Of a stretch of DNA of 64,000 nucleotides, positions 47,323-58,600 are shown piece by piece. The translations under genes and the position numbers were made by a program. The DNA is from Dyadobacter sp. UC 10 (GTDB taxonomy: Bacteria > Bacteroidota > Bacteroidia > Cytophagales > Spirosomataceae), in contig NZ_VSRN01000001.1 of the NCBI RefSeq assembly GCF_008369915.1, forward strand, positions 2,388,001-2,452,000. The letters are read 5' to 3'. The stretch's first letter is position 1. The number at the start of each line of letters is the position of its first letter. The notes beneath the pieces were generated by a model. That model worked only from the letters and a program-made list of their open reading frames with translations. It made no database searches and had not been told where the DNA came from.

Positions 47323-48258
47323 GTGAATGGCAGGAGGCTACTACGTCAATATCGTGATTTTCGGAGTGGGTTTAAAGATTGGAATCAACGGAGGCACGCT
47401 AAGAAGTGGCTGCTATTTCCTCAAAATCTAGGATCTCACCTATCAATCGACGAGACCAGTCTTTCACATGGCGAATTGTATACCATCCTTACCAACAAAG
47501 CTGCAAAAGGTGGTAAGGGAAGTATAATAGCCATTGTAGCTGGTACGAAGGCTGAAACGGTTATTGAAATTATCCGCAAAATCCCGGAATCTCTGCGCAA
47601 GAAAGTGTCTGAAATTACCCTGGATATGGCCGGCAGCATGTCAATGATGGCCAAACGATGCTTCCCTAGAGCAACCAGGATTACAGACCGTTTTCACGTG
47701 CAAAGGTTAGCCATTGAAGCTTTGCAAGAAATCCGCATCAAACACCGCTGGGAGGCGCTGGATCAAGAAAATGACGCCATCGAGCTGGCAAAAGCTTTTC
47801 AGACAGAATATCAGCCAGAAATATTGCCCAACGGTGATACCGTAAAGCAATTAGTAGCACGGAGCAGATATTCATTGTATAAAAAGCCTAATACCTGGAC
47901 TGACAGCCAAAAGGAAAGGACTCAACTGCTCTTTGAGCGTTTTCCAGACCTTAAAAAGGCATACGAACTAGCGTTGGAGCTCAGCAACATCTTCACAAAT
48001 ACGACAGAAAAGATTTACGGATTAACCAGACTAGCAAAGTGGCATGAAAAAGTCAGGCAGTCCGGCTTCAAATCCTCCAATACCGTCGCAAGATCGATTG
48101 AGAATCATTATAAAACCATCGTGAATTATTTTGATAACCGGAGCACCAATGCATCCGCTGAATCCTTCGATGCTAAAATCAAAGCATTCAGGGCTCAGTT
48201 TAGAGGTGTCAGGAATGTAGAATTCTTCCTGTACCGCCTGACTCGATTATATGCTTAA
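47323..48258 (+). CDS. ISAon1-like transposase (DDE, ISL3 type)
   Basis: 311 residues from GTG. The catalytic core is complete to the eye: LSIDETSLSHGELYTILTNK (first D), ITLDMAGSMSMMAKRCFP and DRFHVQRLAIEALQEI (second D region), and the terminal NRSTNASAESFDAKIKAFRAQFRG (E). The frame continues upstream into the degraded N-region without an ATG, so in intact elements the two parts are probably joined or translated separately. Because the N-region is broken, this copy is probably not autonomous. Confidence 0.85.
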   Translation: MNGRRLLRQYRDFRSGFKDWNQRRHAKKWLLFPQNLGSHLSIDETSLSHGELYTILTNKAAKGGKGSIIAIVAGTKAETVIEIIRKIPESLRKKVSEITLDMAGSMSMMAKRCFPRATRITDRFHVQRLAIEALQEIRIKHRWEALDQENDAIELAKAFQTEYQPEILPNGDTVKQLVARSRYSLYKKPNTWTDSQKERTQLLFERFPDLKKAYELALELSNIFTNTTEKIYGLTRLAKWHEKVRQSGFKSSNTVARSIENHYKTIVNYFDNRSTNASAESFDAKIKAFRAQFRGVRNVEFFLYRLTRLYA

Positions 48259-48292
48259 TCCAAGTTGCTCCACAACATTTGGTCTTGATCCC

Positions 48293-48586
48293 TAATATTC
48301 CTCGAGGAACATCCCTCACAAAGGACTTACTTGCCTAATTGCAACATGTTTACAACCCAAAAGAGAAATAATTGATACATTTGTATCGGTAAAATATTAG
48401 TGCGATTACATTATTGCTGGCCACAGAATTACCACAACTCGAGCAAAGCAAGACAATGTATGTAGCGCGCCGTCTGGCGTGACTATATCATTTGCTTTGC
48501 AGGCCGTGGTAAGCCTTGTGGTCATTTGGTAGATGTCGCGCCTTTTTTATGCCTATTGTTTATCAAAACCACAAATTACCACGATC
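48293..48586. other. 294-bp intergenic region after the IS
   Basis: No gene. It holds a short palindrome, GATAC-ATTT-GTATC (48374-48387). No consensus promoter found for the lipoprotein gene downstream. Confidence 0.4.
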
Positions 48587-49093
48587 ATGACTTTTTTATC
48601 TCAAAAGCTCACCTCCCTTCTAGGGCTGGCTGCTTTATCTATTTCTCTCTTTTCCTGTCCCGGCGGCCAAAACGTAGAGCCAGACGATTTATCCAATGAT
48701 TTAATAGGCAATTACCATTCTGAGGATTCGAGCGACTATTTCGGTCCAACTCTGACAAATGATATTTATGATGTCGAGATAACCAGATCTAAGAAAAACG
48801 AGATAAATTTAAAAATTGTAAGGCAACTGCAGGTGCGCAGAAGATTGAACGAACCTTTCAAAAATTTCAGAGATAAAGAGGTTCGGTATTTTGAAGATGG
48901 AAAGGTTACAGAAACAAAAAGATTTGTAGTTAATGAAACGAGATCTACCGATTGGTATGATTCATATACAACTAAGACGGAAATCTATATTGAGGGTAAG
49001 CTGACGGGCGAAACCCTAGCATTAAGCGCAAGCTACAAATATCCTGCCTATAACGAGGATGATATCATAACGGTCAATTTAGAGAAAAAATAA
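48587..49093 (+). CDS. Hypothetical lipoprotein
   Basis: 168 residues from ATG 48587. A signal sequence ends in a lipobox (SLLGLAALSISLFSC, cysteine at about residue 23). The mature part is hydrophilic with beta-type strands (YDVEITRSKKNEINLKIVRQLQVRR; TKTEIYIEGKLTGETLALSASY). I recognise no family. Lipid anchoring to the outer membrane is likely. Lies between an IS and a Tn3 remnant, so it may be part of acquired DNA. Confidence 0.65.
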   Translation: MTFLSQKLTSLLGLAALSISLFSCPGGQNVEPDDLSNDLIGNYHSEDSSDYFGPTLTNDIYDVEITRSKKNEINLKIVRQLQVRRRLNEPFKNFRDKEVRYFEDGKVTETKRFVVNETRSTDWYDSYTTKTEIYIEGKLTGETLALSASYKYPAYNEDDIITVNLEKK

Positions 49094-49116
49094 ACCCTTC
49101 CTAAATTATCCAACAT

Positions 49117-49506
49117 ATGGATTTCCTCAAAAACGCCCTCAGATGGTCCTTTATGACCATTTTATCTATTATAGTTTTCTTGATGCCGGATTTACTGTTG
49201 ATGTTATCATTAATAATCCTAGTGAAGCTTCCGACATGGATGTGGATAGTGTTTGGAAGTGGTATACTGTGGTTTTTTATGGTGTCGGGAATGGCAATAT
49301 GCAGCGGGATAGTAAAATGGCTGATTCATAGAGGTCCTCGCGCCAAGATTTCCCCGAATACTGTGAAGGTGAATGCCTTTTTGAACGCAAGTATAATTAT
49401 TGGCTACTGGTGGTTTGGCAATGACAAGTTCTCATTTCAATCAGTAGTATGGAGAATAGTCTTGTATTGCAATATCATTTACCTATATGTCTATATTGAG
49501 CCGTAG
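49117..49506 (+). CDS. Hypothetical membrane protein
   Basis: 129 residues, four hydrophobic helices (FMTILSIIVFLMPDLLLMLSLIIL; WMWIVFGSGILWFFMVSGMAIC; VNAFLNASIIIGYWWF; VVWRIVLYCNIIYLYVYI). Starts 23 bases after the lipoprotein gene, so probably the same transcript. No family recognised; the pair may work together, but nothing shows how. Confidence 0.6.
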   Translation: MDFLKNALRWSFMTILSIIVFLMPDLLLMLSLIILVKLPTWMWIVFGSGILWFFMVSGMAICSGIVKWLIHRGPRAKISPNTVKVNAFLNASIIIGYWWFGNDKFSFQSVVWRIVLYCNIIYLYVYIEP

Positions 49507-49594
49507 GGATCAAGAAACCAAACCTACTGTTTTAATATCAAGTACATATTTTGGAGTAGTGCAAAAGCCGTTACCGAGCTGTGCAGCACCTGAT

Positions 49595-50510
49595 TGCTGA
49601 TCAACTCCCGAAGCGCGTATAATGCATCTTCTTTCAACCCGCCCCGATCTTCAATAAAGATGCAGGAGGTTTCTAAAATGTCCGATGCTGACCGCAAACA
49701 GATTTTCACTGTCATCGACGCACTCATACCTGATTTAACGTTAAAAGGAAATATGCTGTATAACAGAATAGGTTCCGAAACCATGGGTATACCGATTTGC
49801 TTTTTGCTCTTTTTAATCTGGCAAGCAAACGGCTCATTTCCAGGCTCAGGGACCTGAAAAACCAAAGGCTTTGCAAGATTAAGTCAAGTTTGGAACCAGG
49901 TTACAATGATTTGGCGTATCCGTCACTCAAATTTACAGGGACAGTCAATATTGACTACCTGAAAAAGAATGCCGAAGAACTTCGGAGAGCGGCCGCATCT
50001 CTGCAAACAGGAACAGTAACTGCTTCACTATTAATGAGCAAGCTGCAAGCATATCCCCGGCAAAACAATCTGATGTACGTCCTTCAGGCGTATGGGCAAC
50101 TTGAAAAAACAGTATTCATCTGCAATTACCTGCTCAAACCACCATTGAGGAAAAAAGTGAACAAGCAACTAAATAAAGGGGAGCAGCTCCATAATCTAAG
50201 GATATACCTCCGGTTCGGGGGAGACGGTTTTGTACGCAAACAGCAAGAAATCGAGCAGCAGGTTTCAGCTCGAAGCCTTAATTTGCTTTCCAATATCGTC
50301 ATGGTCTGGAATACCGTTTACATTCAGCAAATACTTAAAGAACTTGAAAATGAAGGACATATAGTTGATGAGCAAGATTTTGACCGGGTTTCACCGGCGC
50401 CATTTGAACATATCAATCGGTTAGGCAAATACAATTTTAAAGATCAGATCCAACTGGAAGACAACGGCCTGGGGGCTTTAAGAAAGCCAAAAAACACGAA
50501 ACAAAACTAA
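49595..50510 (+). pseudogene. 5'-truncated, frameshifted Tn3-family transposase
   Basis: The part from 49797 to 50510 matches the C-terminal DDE region of Tn3 transposases: LISRLRDLKNQRLCKIK, LQTGTVTASLLMSKLQAYPRQNNLM, LNKGEQLHNLRIYLRFG, and the hallmark SARSLNLLSNIVMVWNTVYIQ ... PFEHINRLGKYNF. Just upstream the match HGYTDLLFALFNL is reached only by a one-base shift near 49782, after which MSDADRKQIFTVIDAL reads in the earlier frame. Full-length proteins are about 1000 residues, so roughly two thirds is missing. No resolvase or 38-bp inverted repeat was found. Confidence 0.82.
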
Positions 50511-50734
50511 TTGCTTAGTTAGAAACCGTAAATTTTCGCACACTTGTAATGTGTGATGGTTCATAACATTCGCTACACTTACAATCATTTCTGATCCTTC
50601 AAAAAGTCATATTTGGATCATCGATTAATTCCAGGAAGTCGTTACATTAATGATCATTTTTTCTCGCAATCCCTCCCGCTTATCCCGAGGGTTGTGAGAA
50701 AAAATGAGACGATGCGGATTCAAATTATGTTGTT
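50511..50734. other. Left flank of the IS481 element
   Basis: No gene. Contains the left inverted repeat beginning TGTAATG at 50545 and the IS leader. Confidence 0.5.
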
Positions 50735-51767
50735 ATGGCCACCGAAAGCCTGAAAGCAGATGCAAGGAAAAAATGGGTTACCCTCTATAAGCAAATCGGG
50801 AACGTATCGGTTGCAGCAAGGAGGTGCGGGATTGCTAGATCCACATTACAGCGTTGGATAAAACGGGAGGACGAAAATCTCTTTAGAGATCGGTCTCACC
50901 GTCCGCTTCGGTTGGGGCGACAAAAGTATCGTCATGAAGACGAGGCTCTCGTGCTTAAGGTACGCGATGAATTCAAGTATGGAAAACTCAGAATCTGCTC
51001 TCATCTGTTCAGGCTACATGATTTAAAGATTTCAACTTCTACCGTAGCGCGAATACTCGAAAAGCATTCAGTTGCACCTATTCGTCGATTCACTAAACAT
51101 CGTCCTCCAATTCGATACGCTAAGCTCGTTCCTGGTGAACGTGTGCAGTTAGACGTTTGCAAGATCATAGCTGGCCTATATCAATACACAGCGATCGATG
51201 ATTGTACCCGCCTTAGGGTGTTGAAACTTTACAAGCGTCGGTCGGCCGCCAATTCAATCGATTTTCTGGATAAACTCATCGAGGAATTTCATTACCCCAT
51301 TCAACGTATTCAGACGGACAGAGGACAGGAGTTTTTTGCGGTCGCATTTCAGCAGAAGTTGATGGATTATTGCATCAAGTTTCGCCCCATAAAACCCAGG
51401 TCACCACATCTAAACGGCAAAGTCGAACGAAGCCAGCAGACTGATCTTCAGGAATTCTATTCAACGGTTGACCTGCGAGACCCCGAATTGGACGACAAAC
51501 TTTCTCAATGGCAATTCCACTACAACTATTTCCGGCCGCACAGCTCGTTGGGTGGCAAGACTCCGATCGAATTTGCGTCCGAACACTCTGCTAGTGCGCC
51601 TTTCTGGGACCAAATCGAGGCACTCTACAACGAAACAAAAGAACGGATTCGAGAACAGGCCTACTGGCGAGACCTACGGATGGCAAAGTTGGCAAGGAAA
51701 AGCAAGACATAGTTTTGTCCTACATTTTGCCGACTTGTAGATGTAGCGGAACTGTAGAGCCACTACA
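50545..51767 (+). mobile_element. IS481-family insertion sequence
   Basis: About 1.2 kb. Ends are similar when compared inward: left TGTAATG...GTTC...TTCGCTACACTTACAA, right (inverted) TGTAGTG...GTTC...CGCTACATCTACAA, with a 5-base length difference. The TGT...ACA termini fit IS481. Target duplication not resolved, so the exact ends are approximate. Confidence 0.65.
50735..51712 (+). CDS. IS481-family transposase
   Basis: 325 residues, intact. N-terminal helix-turn-helix (VSVAARRCGIARSTLQRWIKR) and a second HTH-like part (ISTSTVARILEKHSV). The rve-type DDE core follows: D in VQLDVCKI, D in IQTDRGQEFF, E in SPHLNGKVERSQQTDLQEF. Ending HYNYFRPHSSLGGKTPIEFA is typical. Catalyses cut or copy of its element; appears functional by sequence. 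Confidence 0.92.
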   Translation: MATESLKADARKKWVTLYKQIGNVSVAARRCGIARSTLQRWIKREDENLFRDRSHRPLRLGRQKYRHEDEALVLKVRDEFKYGKLRICSHLFRLHDLKISTSTVARILEKHSVAPIRRFTKHRPPIRYAKLVPGERVQLDVCKIIAGLYQYTAIDDCTRLRVLKLYKRRSAANSIDFLDKLIEEFHYPIQRIQTDRGQEFFAVAFQQKLMDYCIKFRPIKPRSPHLNGKVERSQQTDLQEFYSTVDLRDPELDDKLSQWQFHYNYFRPHSSLGGKTPIEFASEHSASAPFWDQIEALYNETKERIREQAYWRDLRMAKLARKSKT

Positions 51768-51822
51768 TGTAATGAGAACCTCATATTGGATAATTCATTT
51801 ACATCATTTTCACAATTATGAG

Positions 51823-52662
51823 TTACATTATGTGCGCTACTTCAAATTCAAATCCGCTCAACTTTTCGTCATTTACCATTTCTCTAAAAGATTGTGAGCA
51901 AAAATAAACTGGCTCTGGTCGTAACAACCCCCTTTTGACACCAATTTTCTGTTTACTTACAATTAGGTCGTTTCCAGCTATTAACTCACTGTTTAAAATG
52001 AATAACTCAGAGAGCAGATTCAAACCTATAGTATGGCCCATCGGGCATTTATAAATCTCTCCTTGATCTTTTGTTGACATGTCAAATGGATTTACTCCTG
52101 CAACCGTATTTTGTGATAAATTGACTTCAATCGAAGAAGCTAATTGGAAATAATTTGAAGTCACCTTATTCATAACAATAGGATCTAACAACGCCCCTTT
52201 CAAAGCTCTTTGCCTGAACGCCAATTCAAATTTTTTTGACACCACTACTTCTCCCGCTATCGTTTTTGCTATGTCCTTGTTAGGAACAGAGCCTCGTTTA
52301 AGTATTAAGGAACTTCTTTGGTCTCTATTTGCCCCACATATATTGCAAGCTACCGTTTCATCATAGATCGTTCCACACTCCTGACCAGCAGGCTCAAAAG
52401 TCGTTTTAACTTTCATATGAAATAGCTCTGCCGCATCTAGTTCTTTTTTACTGTATTTTCGTTTTATTTCCCATCCAAAGAAAAATGCCTTATTGTAATT
52501 CTGCTGTATCTGCTTTGCAATTACTGGAATTTTATGGTATCGAGGATCTTCTCTTGTCAACTCAACTATTTTTACAGATGTCCCTAAATTCCTTCCTTCA
52601 TCTCTCTCAAAAAGTAGATCCGCGTATTCATAATTTATTCTAAGCTCTATTATTTCTTTCAT
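51823..52662 (-). CDS. Orphan cysteine-motif protein next to the Rhs gene (candidate immunity protein)
   Basis: 279 residues, no signal peptide and no membrane helix, so cytoplasmic. Two cysteine clusters could form a zinc site: CNICG near the middle and CPMGH about 100 residues later, with YFCSQSF near the end. I recognise no family. It starts 9 bases after the stop of the Rhs gene on the same strand, exactly where an immunity gene for a toxin tip is expected. That role is an inference from position. The IS481 element lies directly past its 3' end. Confidence 0.6.
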   Translation of the reverse strand: MKEIIELRINYEYADLLFERDEGRNLGTSVKIVELTREDPRYHKIPVIAKQIQQNYNKAFFFGWEIKRKYSKKELDAAELFHMKVKTTFEPAGQECGTIYDETVACNICGANRDQRSSLILKRGSVPNKDIAKTIAGEVVVSKKFELAFRQRALKGALLDPIVMNKVTSNYFQLASSIEVNLSQNTVAGVNPFDMSTKDQGEIYKCPMGHTIGLNLLSELFILNSELIAGNDLIVSKQKIGVKRGLLRPEPVYFCSQSFREMVNDEKLSGFEFEVAHIM

Positions 52663-52671
52663 AACCGTTTG

Positions 52672-55600
52672 TTAATAACCTGATGGTAGAGGATATTTGG
52701 AATAAACCTGTTTCATTATGGTCTGTAATTCTGTAGCACTAGGTATGCCTCTGCCATAAGGCCACAGTGCCCGGAATTCATTCGTGATAACTTGGTGGTA
52801 TGACCCATTTAATGGAACTAATGGCCCGTTGGCCGCACCACCAAGATACTTCGGTGTAATATGGTGAAGTTCTGTCATTCCCGCCTTTTTAGGATACAAT
52901 TTTTGTGCGGCTTTCACTAAATCGTCAGAATAGCGAACACTTTTGACGCCCCAAATTGTAGCTTTAAGGAAAGATGTGGCTAGCTTAAGACCCGAAAAAA
53001 TTTGACCACCAACGAACATATCTTCTATAAAATAATTTGGCTGAGCCGCTCCCGTAGCTAATGGTAGACCTCTTGGACTTAGAAAAGTATGTTCTGGTAG
53101 ATTGATAGGATTATTTTCATTAAAAGCAGGGACTTTGCCTCCGGGTCCATTATCGTTATAAGCAGTGTAGTTACTCTTATTAGAAAGAGACTCAGAAAGA
53201 CTATTATATTTTAAGTACCCTCCCACTGCACCAAGCGCACCGCCTCCTAATCCACCAAATAATGCCCCCCGGCCTATTTCGCCCCAACTTCCACCTCCAA
53301 GTGCCGCAAAGGATCCACCACTAAACGCACCAGCTGCGGCACCAGCCGCGGCATAAACTCCCATGCTTGCAGCAGAAGACGTGGTTGCAGCACTTCCAAA
53401 TGCGCCAACCACTGCATCGCCAATTCCTGCCGTTGCAGCGCCAATAGCTGCCCCACCAATGATGTAACCAACCATTCCCCATCCTTTGGCTCCCCGGTCC
53501 TTTCCGATCTGCCATCCTGAAAACCCTCCTATCGCAGCTCCAATGACAAAGTTCCAAAAGTTTCCATCAGGATCCGTGTATACCAGCGGATTATTCATCG
53601 CATAGGTATAACGATTAAAACTTTGCGTCATAAATGGCTCTTGCACATAATTATCCGGGCTTAAAACACGGCCAAGTACCGGGTCATACAAACGCGCGTT
53701 CATATTGATCAATCCAAACTGGTCCAGATGTTCGTGGCCGGTGTAACCACGGTAGAGCCAAACTGGTAATCCTGTCGCACTAGTAGGTCCTAAGAGGGCC
53801 CAGGTTGTTACATTCCTTCTTCTTCCCCATGCATCAAAGCTCTGCTGCGCTTCTACTACTCCTGAGTTGTTGGTGACGGCAACAATAGAGCCCAGATGAT
53901 CGGTATAGGTATAGTGGGTACTGTCAATGCCATTCCCGGTAACAATGATGGCAGACAGTCCCACCGGCGTAGCGATGTAATGAATATACCGTGTAATATT
54001 GTTCTTAACGTCCTTTTCATACCCACTGAAATAAGTGCGTGTATTTATGGTAGTACTGCCTTGTTTGGTCACACTTTTGATACGCTCATAATCGGCCCCA
54101 TAAGTATAGGTAAGCTCGTATCCATTTTCTTTTATCACATCAGGCTGCATAAAAGCCGTATAAATGATATCTTGTTGTAAAAGTGATATTGAGGATGGGT
54201 TGGTTATGCCTGTAACCGCATTCGGCTTGCTGGCATGGTATGCATAAGTTCCGGCATCTGTTTTGGTGGCTATGTTCCCATTAGAACCATAGGTTGTAGT
54301 AAAAGACCCAAGAACTCCACTAATGGTGGAACCAGTCAGACGGTTCAGGTTGTCATACGTAAAGGTTTCGGTCTTGGCAACAGTAGAGCGTGCATCATTC
54401 CGGCTGGTCAGGTTGCCTGTTTGATAATTCCAGACCATTCTAAGGTCCTGAATGCCTGCTGTTTCAAATTTAGTCGGAAACCCGTTCACATAAGTATTGA
54501 CAGATGATTTTGTATTGCCCAATGAATACGCCGTTACCTGTCCCTGTCCGTTGGTGGTTGTAGTGGTGTAAAGATCAGTGGAGCCCCTTTTGATTTTTTG
54601 TATATATCCATTTCCATCATACTGGTTAGTGATCACCAACCCGGACGGATAAGTCGTGGTCAGCACATCACCAAAAGCGTTATAGGTATAACTGGTGATA
54701 TTGTCCAAGTTATCTACCTTTTCGTTCATAGTCAGTATGCGCCCCAATGCATCATAAGTGTAAAGAGTCGTATTGCCTGTTACAAAGCCAGTGACCTGTT
54801 TGATCTGGTTTTTGGATTCACCCCCGGTATTAGTAGTACAGAAAATATATGATGTGGTCCCTTCGGGCCCTGTACGGCTCGTGACCTGCCCTAACAAATT
54901 ATAGGCCATCGTATGCGTTTTCCCATTAGCGTTAACCTGGGTCGTCAACTGCCCAAGAGCATCATAATCATAAGTGGTTATACCTGCATTGGCATCAGTC
55001 AACTTGGTCTGCATACCATATATATCGTACTCACTGGACGTGAGGGTAACATTGTCTTTTTTTACATCCTTTAATCCGCCATGGTTGTAATAGGAATACG
55101 TGAGTGTGCCCCCATTATCTGTTGCACTGGTTACTTTTCCGGTAGCATCGGTAACCTTAAAAGTTGTGCCGGTCGGTGCCGTGGTTGTCAATGTAAGTGC
55201 TCCTGCCGAGTAGGCATGTGTCATACTGGTAGTTCCCTGTGCGCCCTGATCTACGGAAACCAGCCAATTGTAATCCGGGTCATAGCCATTGGTGGTGGTA
55301 ATGTATGGCTCGCCGGACTTATGTGGCTGGGTACTTGTCTTAATATTCCCCTTCGCATCATAGGTTTGTACCTGGATGATTGTACCGCTAAAACCTTCGG
55401 TTTCCGTCCTGACCTGCCTACCTAGCAGGTCATACCAGGTTTTAACATCGGGCTTGCCCTGGGCAGGATAAGTTAGGTCACCTCGCCATACAGCCCCGTT
55501 TGAATTATCCCAAACATAGGTTTGGTTCGTCGTATAAGGTCCTGGATAGGTTGTAGTTTTTGTTCTGCCAAATCCATCATAAGTAGAGCTGGTCGTGAGC

Positions 55601-58600
55601 CCGTCAATCCCTGTTACCGTCAGTGGCTTACCCCATTTTGGATCATACGTAGCAGATGAACCCTGACTTAAAGCATTGGTAGACGATTGGGCGTACCTGC
55701 CTTTGGAGTCGAACACCGAAGACGAATTCCGGGCTGTCATGCCCGAAGGCGTTACTGTGGTGCTTGTAAGGTTTCCAAGGGAATTGTATCCATAACTTGT
55801 GACTACGGATTTAGCCGTTCCCGAAAAATCTGTTTTGGAATTAAGCTGTCCGATACTATTATACCCAAAACCTGTAACCACACTGTAAGCCGGGATTTGG
55901 CCGTTGCGGGTTCTTGCAATGGTTACTGAGGTGGGTTTATTGGGAATGCTACCCGGAAATGCGCCGTAGATGGTCGTGGTTTCAATAACTTCCACTCCAC
56001 TATTGACGTCCATCTTGCTATAGGTAATGTTTCCATTGGTGTCGTCATAAGTACTGGTTGTTTTTACTGAGCGGCCTGTCAGGTTACTGCTTTCCAGAAG
56101 TTCGGTTGTTTTTACCCAAAAGCGCTTCGCAGCGGGAGAAACAAAACTACTGGTGAACGTGGTTGTATTAAGCAGGATGGTGCTGATACCAAGATGTACC
56201 GAAGTCTTGAAAGGAATTGCTGTATAAAATGTAGTATTAAACTGGTTTTCCAAAGTGGTTCTTATCCCCAGTGTTTGATCTGCGGAATAAGAATACTTAA
56301 AACCTAAAAACCCTTTCCCCGCCCTGTGCAATCTTGCTTCTTCATAACTGTACTGAACAGCTGATGCACCACCTATGCCATTGGGTATTTTGAACTCAGA
56401 AACAAGCATTAAAGCGGGTTGAATAATATTAAACGGATAGGTAGAAATACCTGTTCCCCTGGTATAAAAGGAATCATTGCCTACCAGGCTCTTATAATTC
56501 CATTCAGTAACGTGATTGAGACCATTAGAGACTTTATGAATTAAGTTATCGGTGCCGTCCTTATTAAAAACAAGATAGGAAAACGCACCACCAACGGAAG
56601 AAACTAAATCTGTTCTGCCATCTCCATTCAGGTCGGTTGGAAAATCATAAATGGTAACACCGCGACCCACTGGTCCCAAGATATAAGTAAGGACATCATA
56701 TTTTATCTTCTGATAGGCAAATGAATCATTATTACTGTAATAAAAATCCTCACCCGAGCGTCTTTCTACCTCTGTGCTACCGTCAGGAAGGCTCGTTGTG
56801 GATGCCCGGGCCCAGCGAATAAAAATATCTGATCGTCCGTCACCGTTGTAGTCACCTAGAACAACTAAATTTTCATCATACTCAGGCGCCATTGCCGACG
56901 GCCATTTAGATGTAGTACTATCTATACTGATAACGCTTGGGACTAAGTTTTTCCCATCTGAAACCCATTTTTTTAGCGTAGAAAGACCATCAGAAACTTC
57001 CAGAATATCTGATTTTCCGTCACCATTAAAATCAGCAACAAATAAGTCGCCGCTAGCTGTTGTAAGGGAACTGCCCGAATAAATCCGCGTAGCATTATAT
57101 CCTTCAAGTGTAAATATTTCTGTTGTGCTGTTTCCAACAAACATAATATCCTGCTTTCCGTCCCCGTTAAAATCAAGTATCTCAATCCTGTTGGCATTGA
57201 CCCATGAAGCAACAGGAAAGTTGGTTGGGCCTGGTATAGAGATTGCTCCACATGCTCCACCAGTGACATAATTTGAACAAAGAAAAGGCAAATAGCTTCC
57301 CAGCGTATTACCTAGGATAGTAATATATTCCGAAATTCCATCCCCATCAAAATCCCCTGGGTAGAAAAACTTTTTAGAGGAGTGTATGCGATCATAGTTC
57401 GGCTGAGGAGATCGCGGAGGAAGGGGCACAAAACTTGTACCACCATTTCGGCTTTCATAAAGCGTGACGTTTGCAAGCTTGGACTCCGTCGCCCCGTTAG
57501 GAACAATGTTCAACGTTAATACATCATCAATTCCGTCTCCGGTAAAATCGTTGGCTAGAAGGTTTTGTGAGTTTGGAACAGAGTATTTTTTCCCATTTGC
57601 CTTTATAACAGTAAAATTAACCGGCAAATCGACGGATGCTATTTGTGTATAGGATGTTCCCGCAACATTTGTTTTATAAACTTTAAAGTTATCCACATAG
57701 TCTATGTCATCACTTGTAGAAGATATGTGTACTGACAAGATATCACCTTTTCCATCCCCATCGTAGTCTCCTGAAAATGCCTGGATATCATTTCCTCCCG
57801 AAACATTTATTGAACCAGATGTTCGAAGAACTGGCGTGTCACCATATTTAAAAATAATAGGGTTTAACTGTGAATTATCACTGCCAAACTCTGTTACAGA
57901 TTTTAAATACGAGTTTACATTGTCATGTCCGTAGCCAAATTGATATTTTTTTGCGATCCCGCCTTCCGCTTTAACAGTAATCAGATCGAGCAGGTATTTG
58001 CTTAATATGGAAGACCCTGCTTCATAAACCGTACGAATGTCTGAAAAAGTACCGGGTGCCGCTTCCTGGCGGACTTTATAACTAAATTCAATTACGTTAT
58101 AAGTTGCCTGAATTGCACCGGGAGTGTCATTTCCAGTGTATTTAATATTTAGTAACCGAGAATCCCGTTCTGTTGATGTATTCGAATATTCGTATGAAAT
58201 ATAATTTCCATCGGGATATCTTACCTTGTTCAACCGCCAAAAAATAACCGTATTGCCTGTCTGGCTCATGAACCGGGAATCTGGCGTATTGCCAAATTCC
58301 ATTTTTATCCCGTCCTTGGTCAGGACTTCAAATGACAAGGGCCCATTACCCTGGACACCAATAGCGGTTACAGTAGAGAAATCCTCTGTCTCTTTTCCAT
58401 ATTGTGAGTTTGCTGCACCATAAGTCCCAGTTTTCACAATAAGCCTTGAACCGTCCAGCGCGAAGCGGTCATTGGCCGATAGCTCGACAGGACCAGTAGC
58501 CCCATCGAAATAGACATTTCGGGCTACACGAGAAATTGCAGATAATCCCGAAATGTTCCAACCCATGCCTGCAATCCCGCTGCCGCCCTGGGAATTATAT

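Larger units (their letters stand above)
46841..48292 (+). mobile_element. ISAon1-like insertion sequence (ISL3-type transposase)
   Basis: About 1.45 kb bounded by imperfect inverted repeats: left end begins GGATCAAATCC and contains TTGTGGAGCA; the right end read inwards begins GGATCAAGACC and contains the same TTGTGGAGCA. It holds a broken N-region ORF and an apparently intact transposase ORF. No clear target duplication was seen. Integrated just after the tRNA-Gln terminator. Confidence 0.8.

Noticed and set aside
49524..49865. 113-codon minus-strand open frame
   Set aside because: Antisense to the Tn3 transposase remnant, which explains the coding-like composition.
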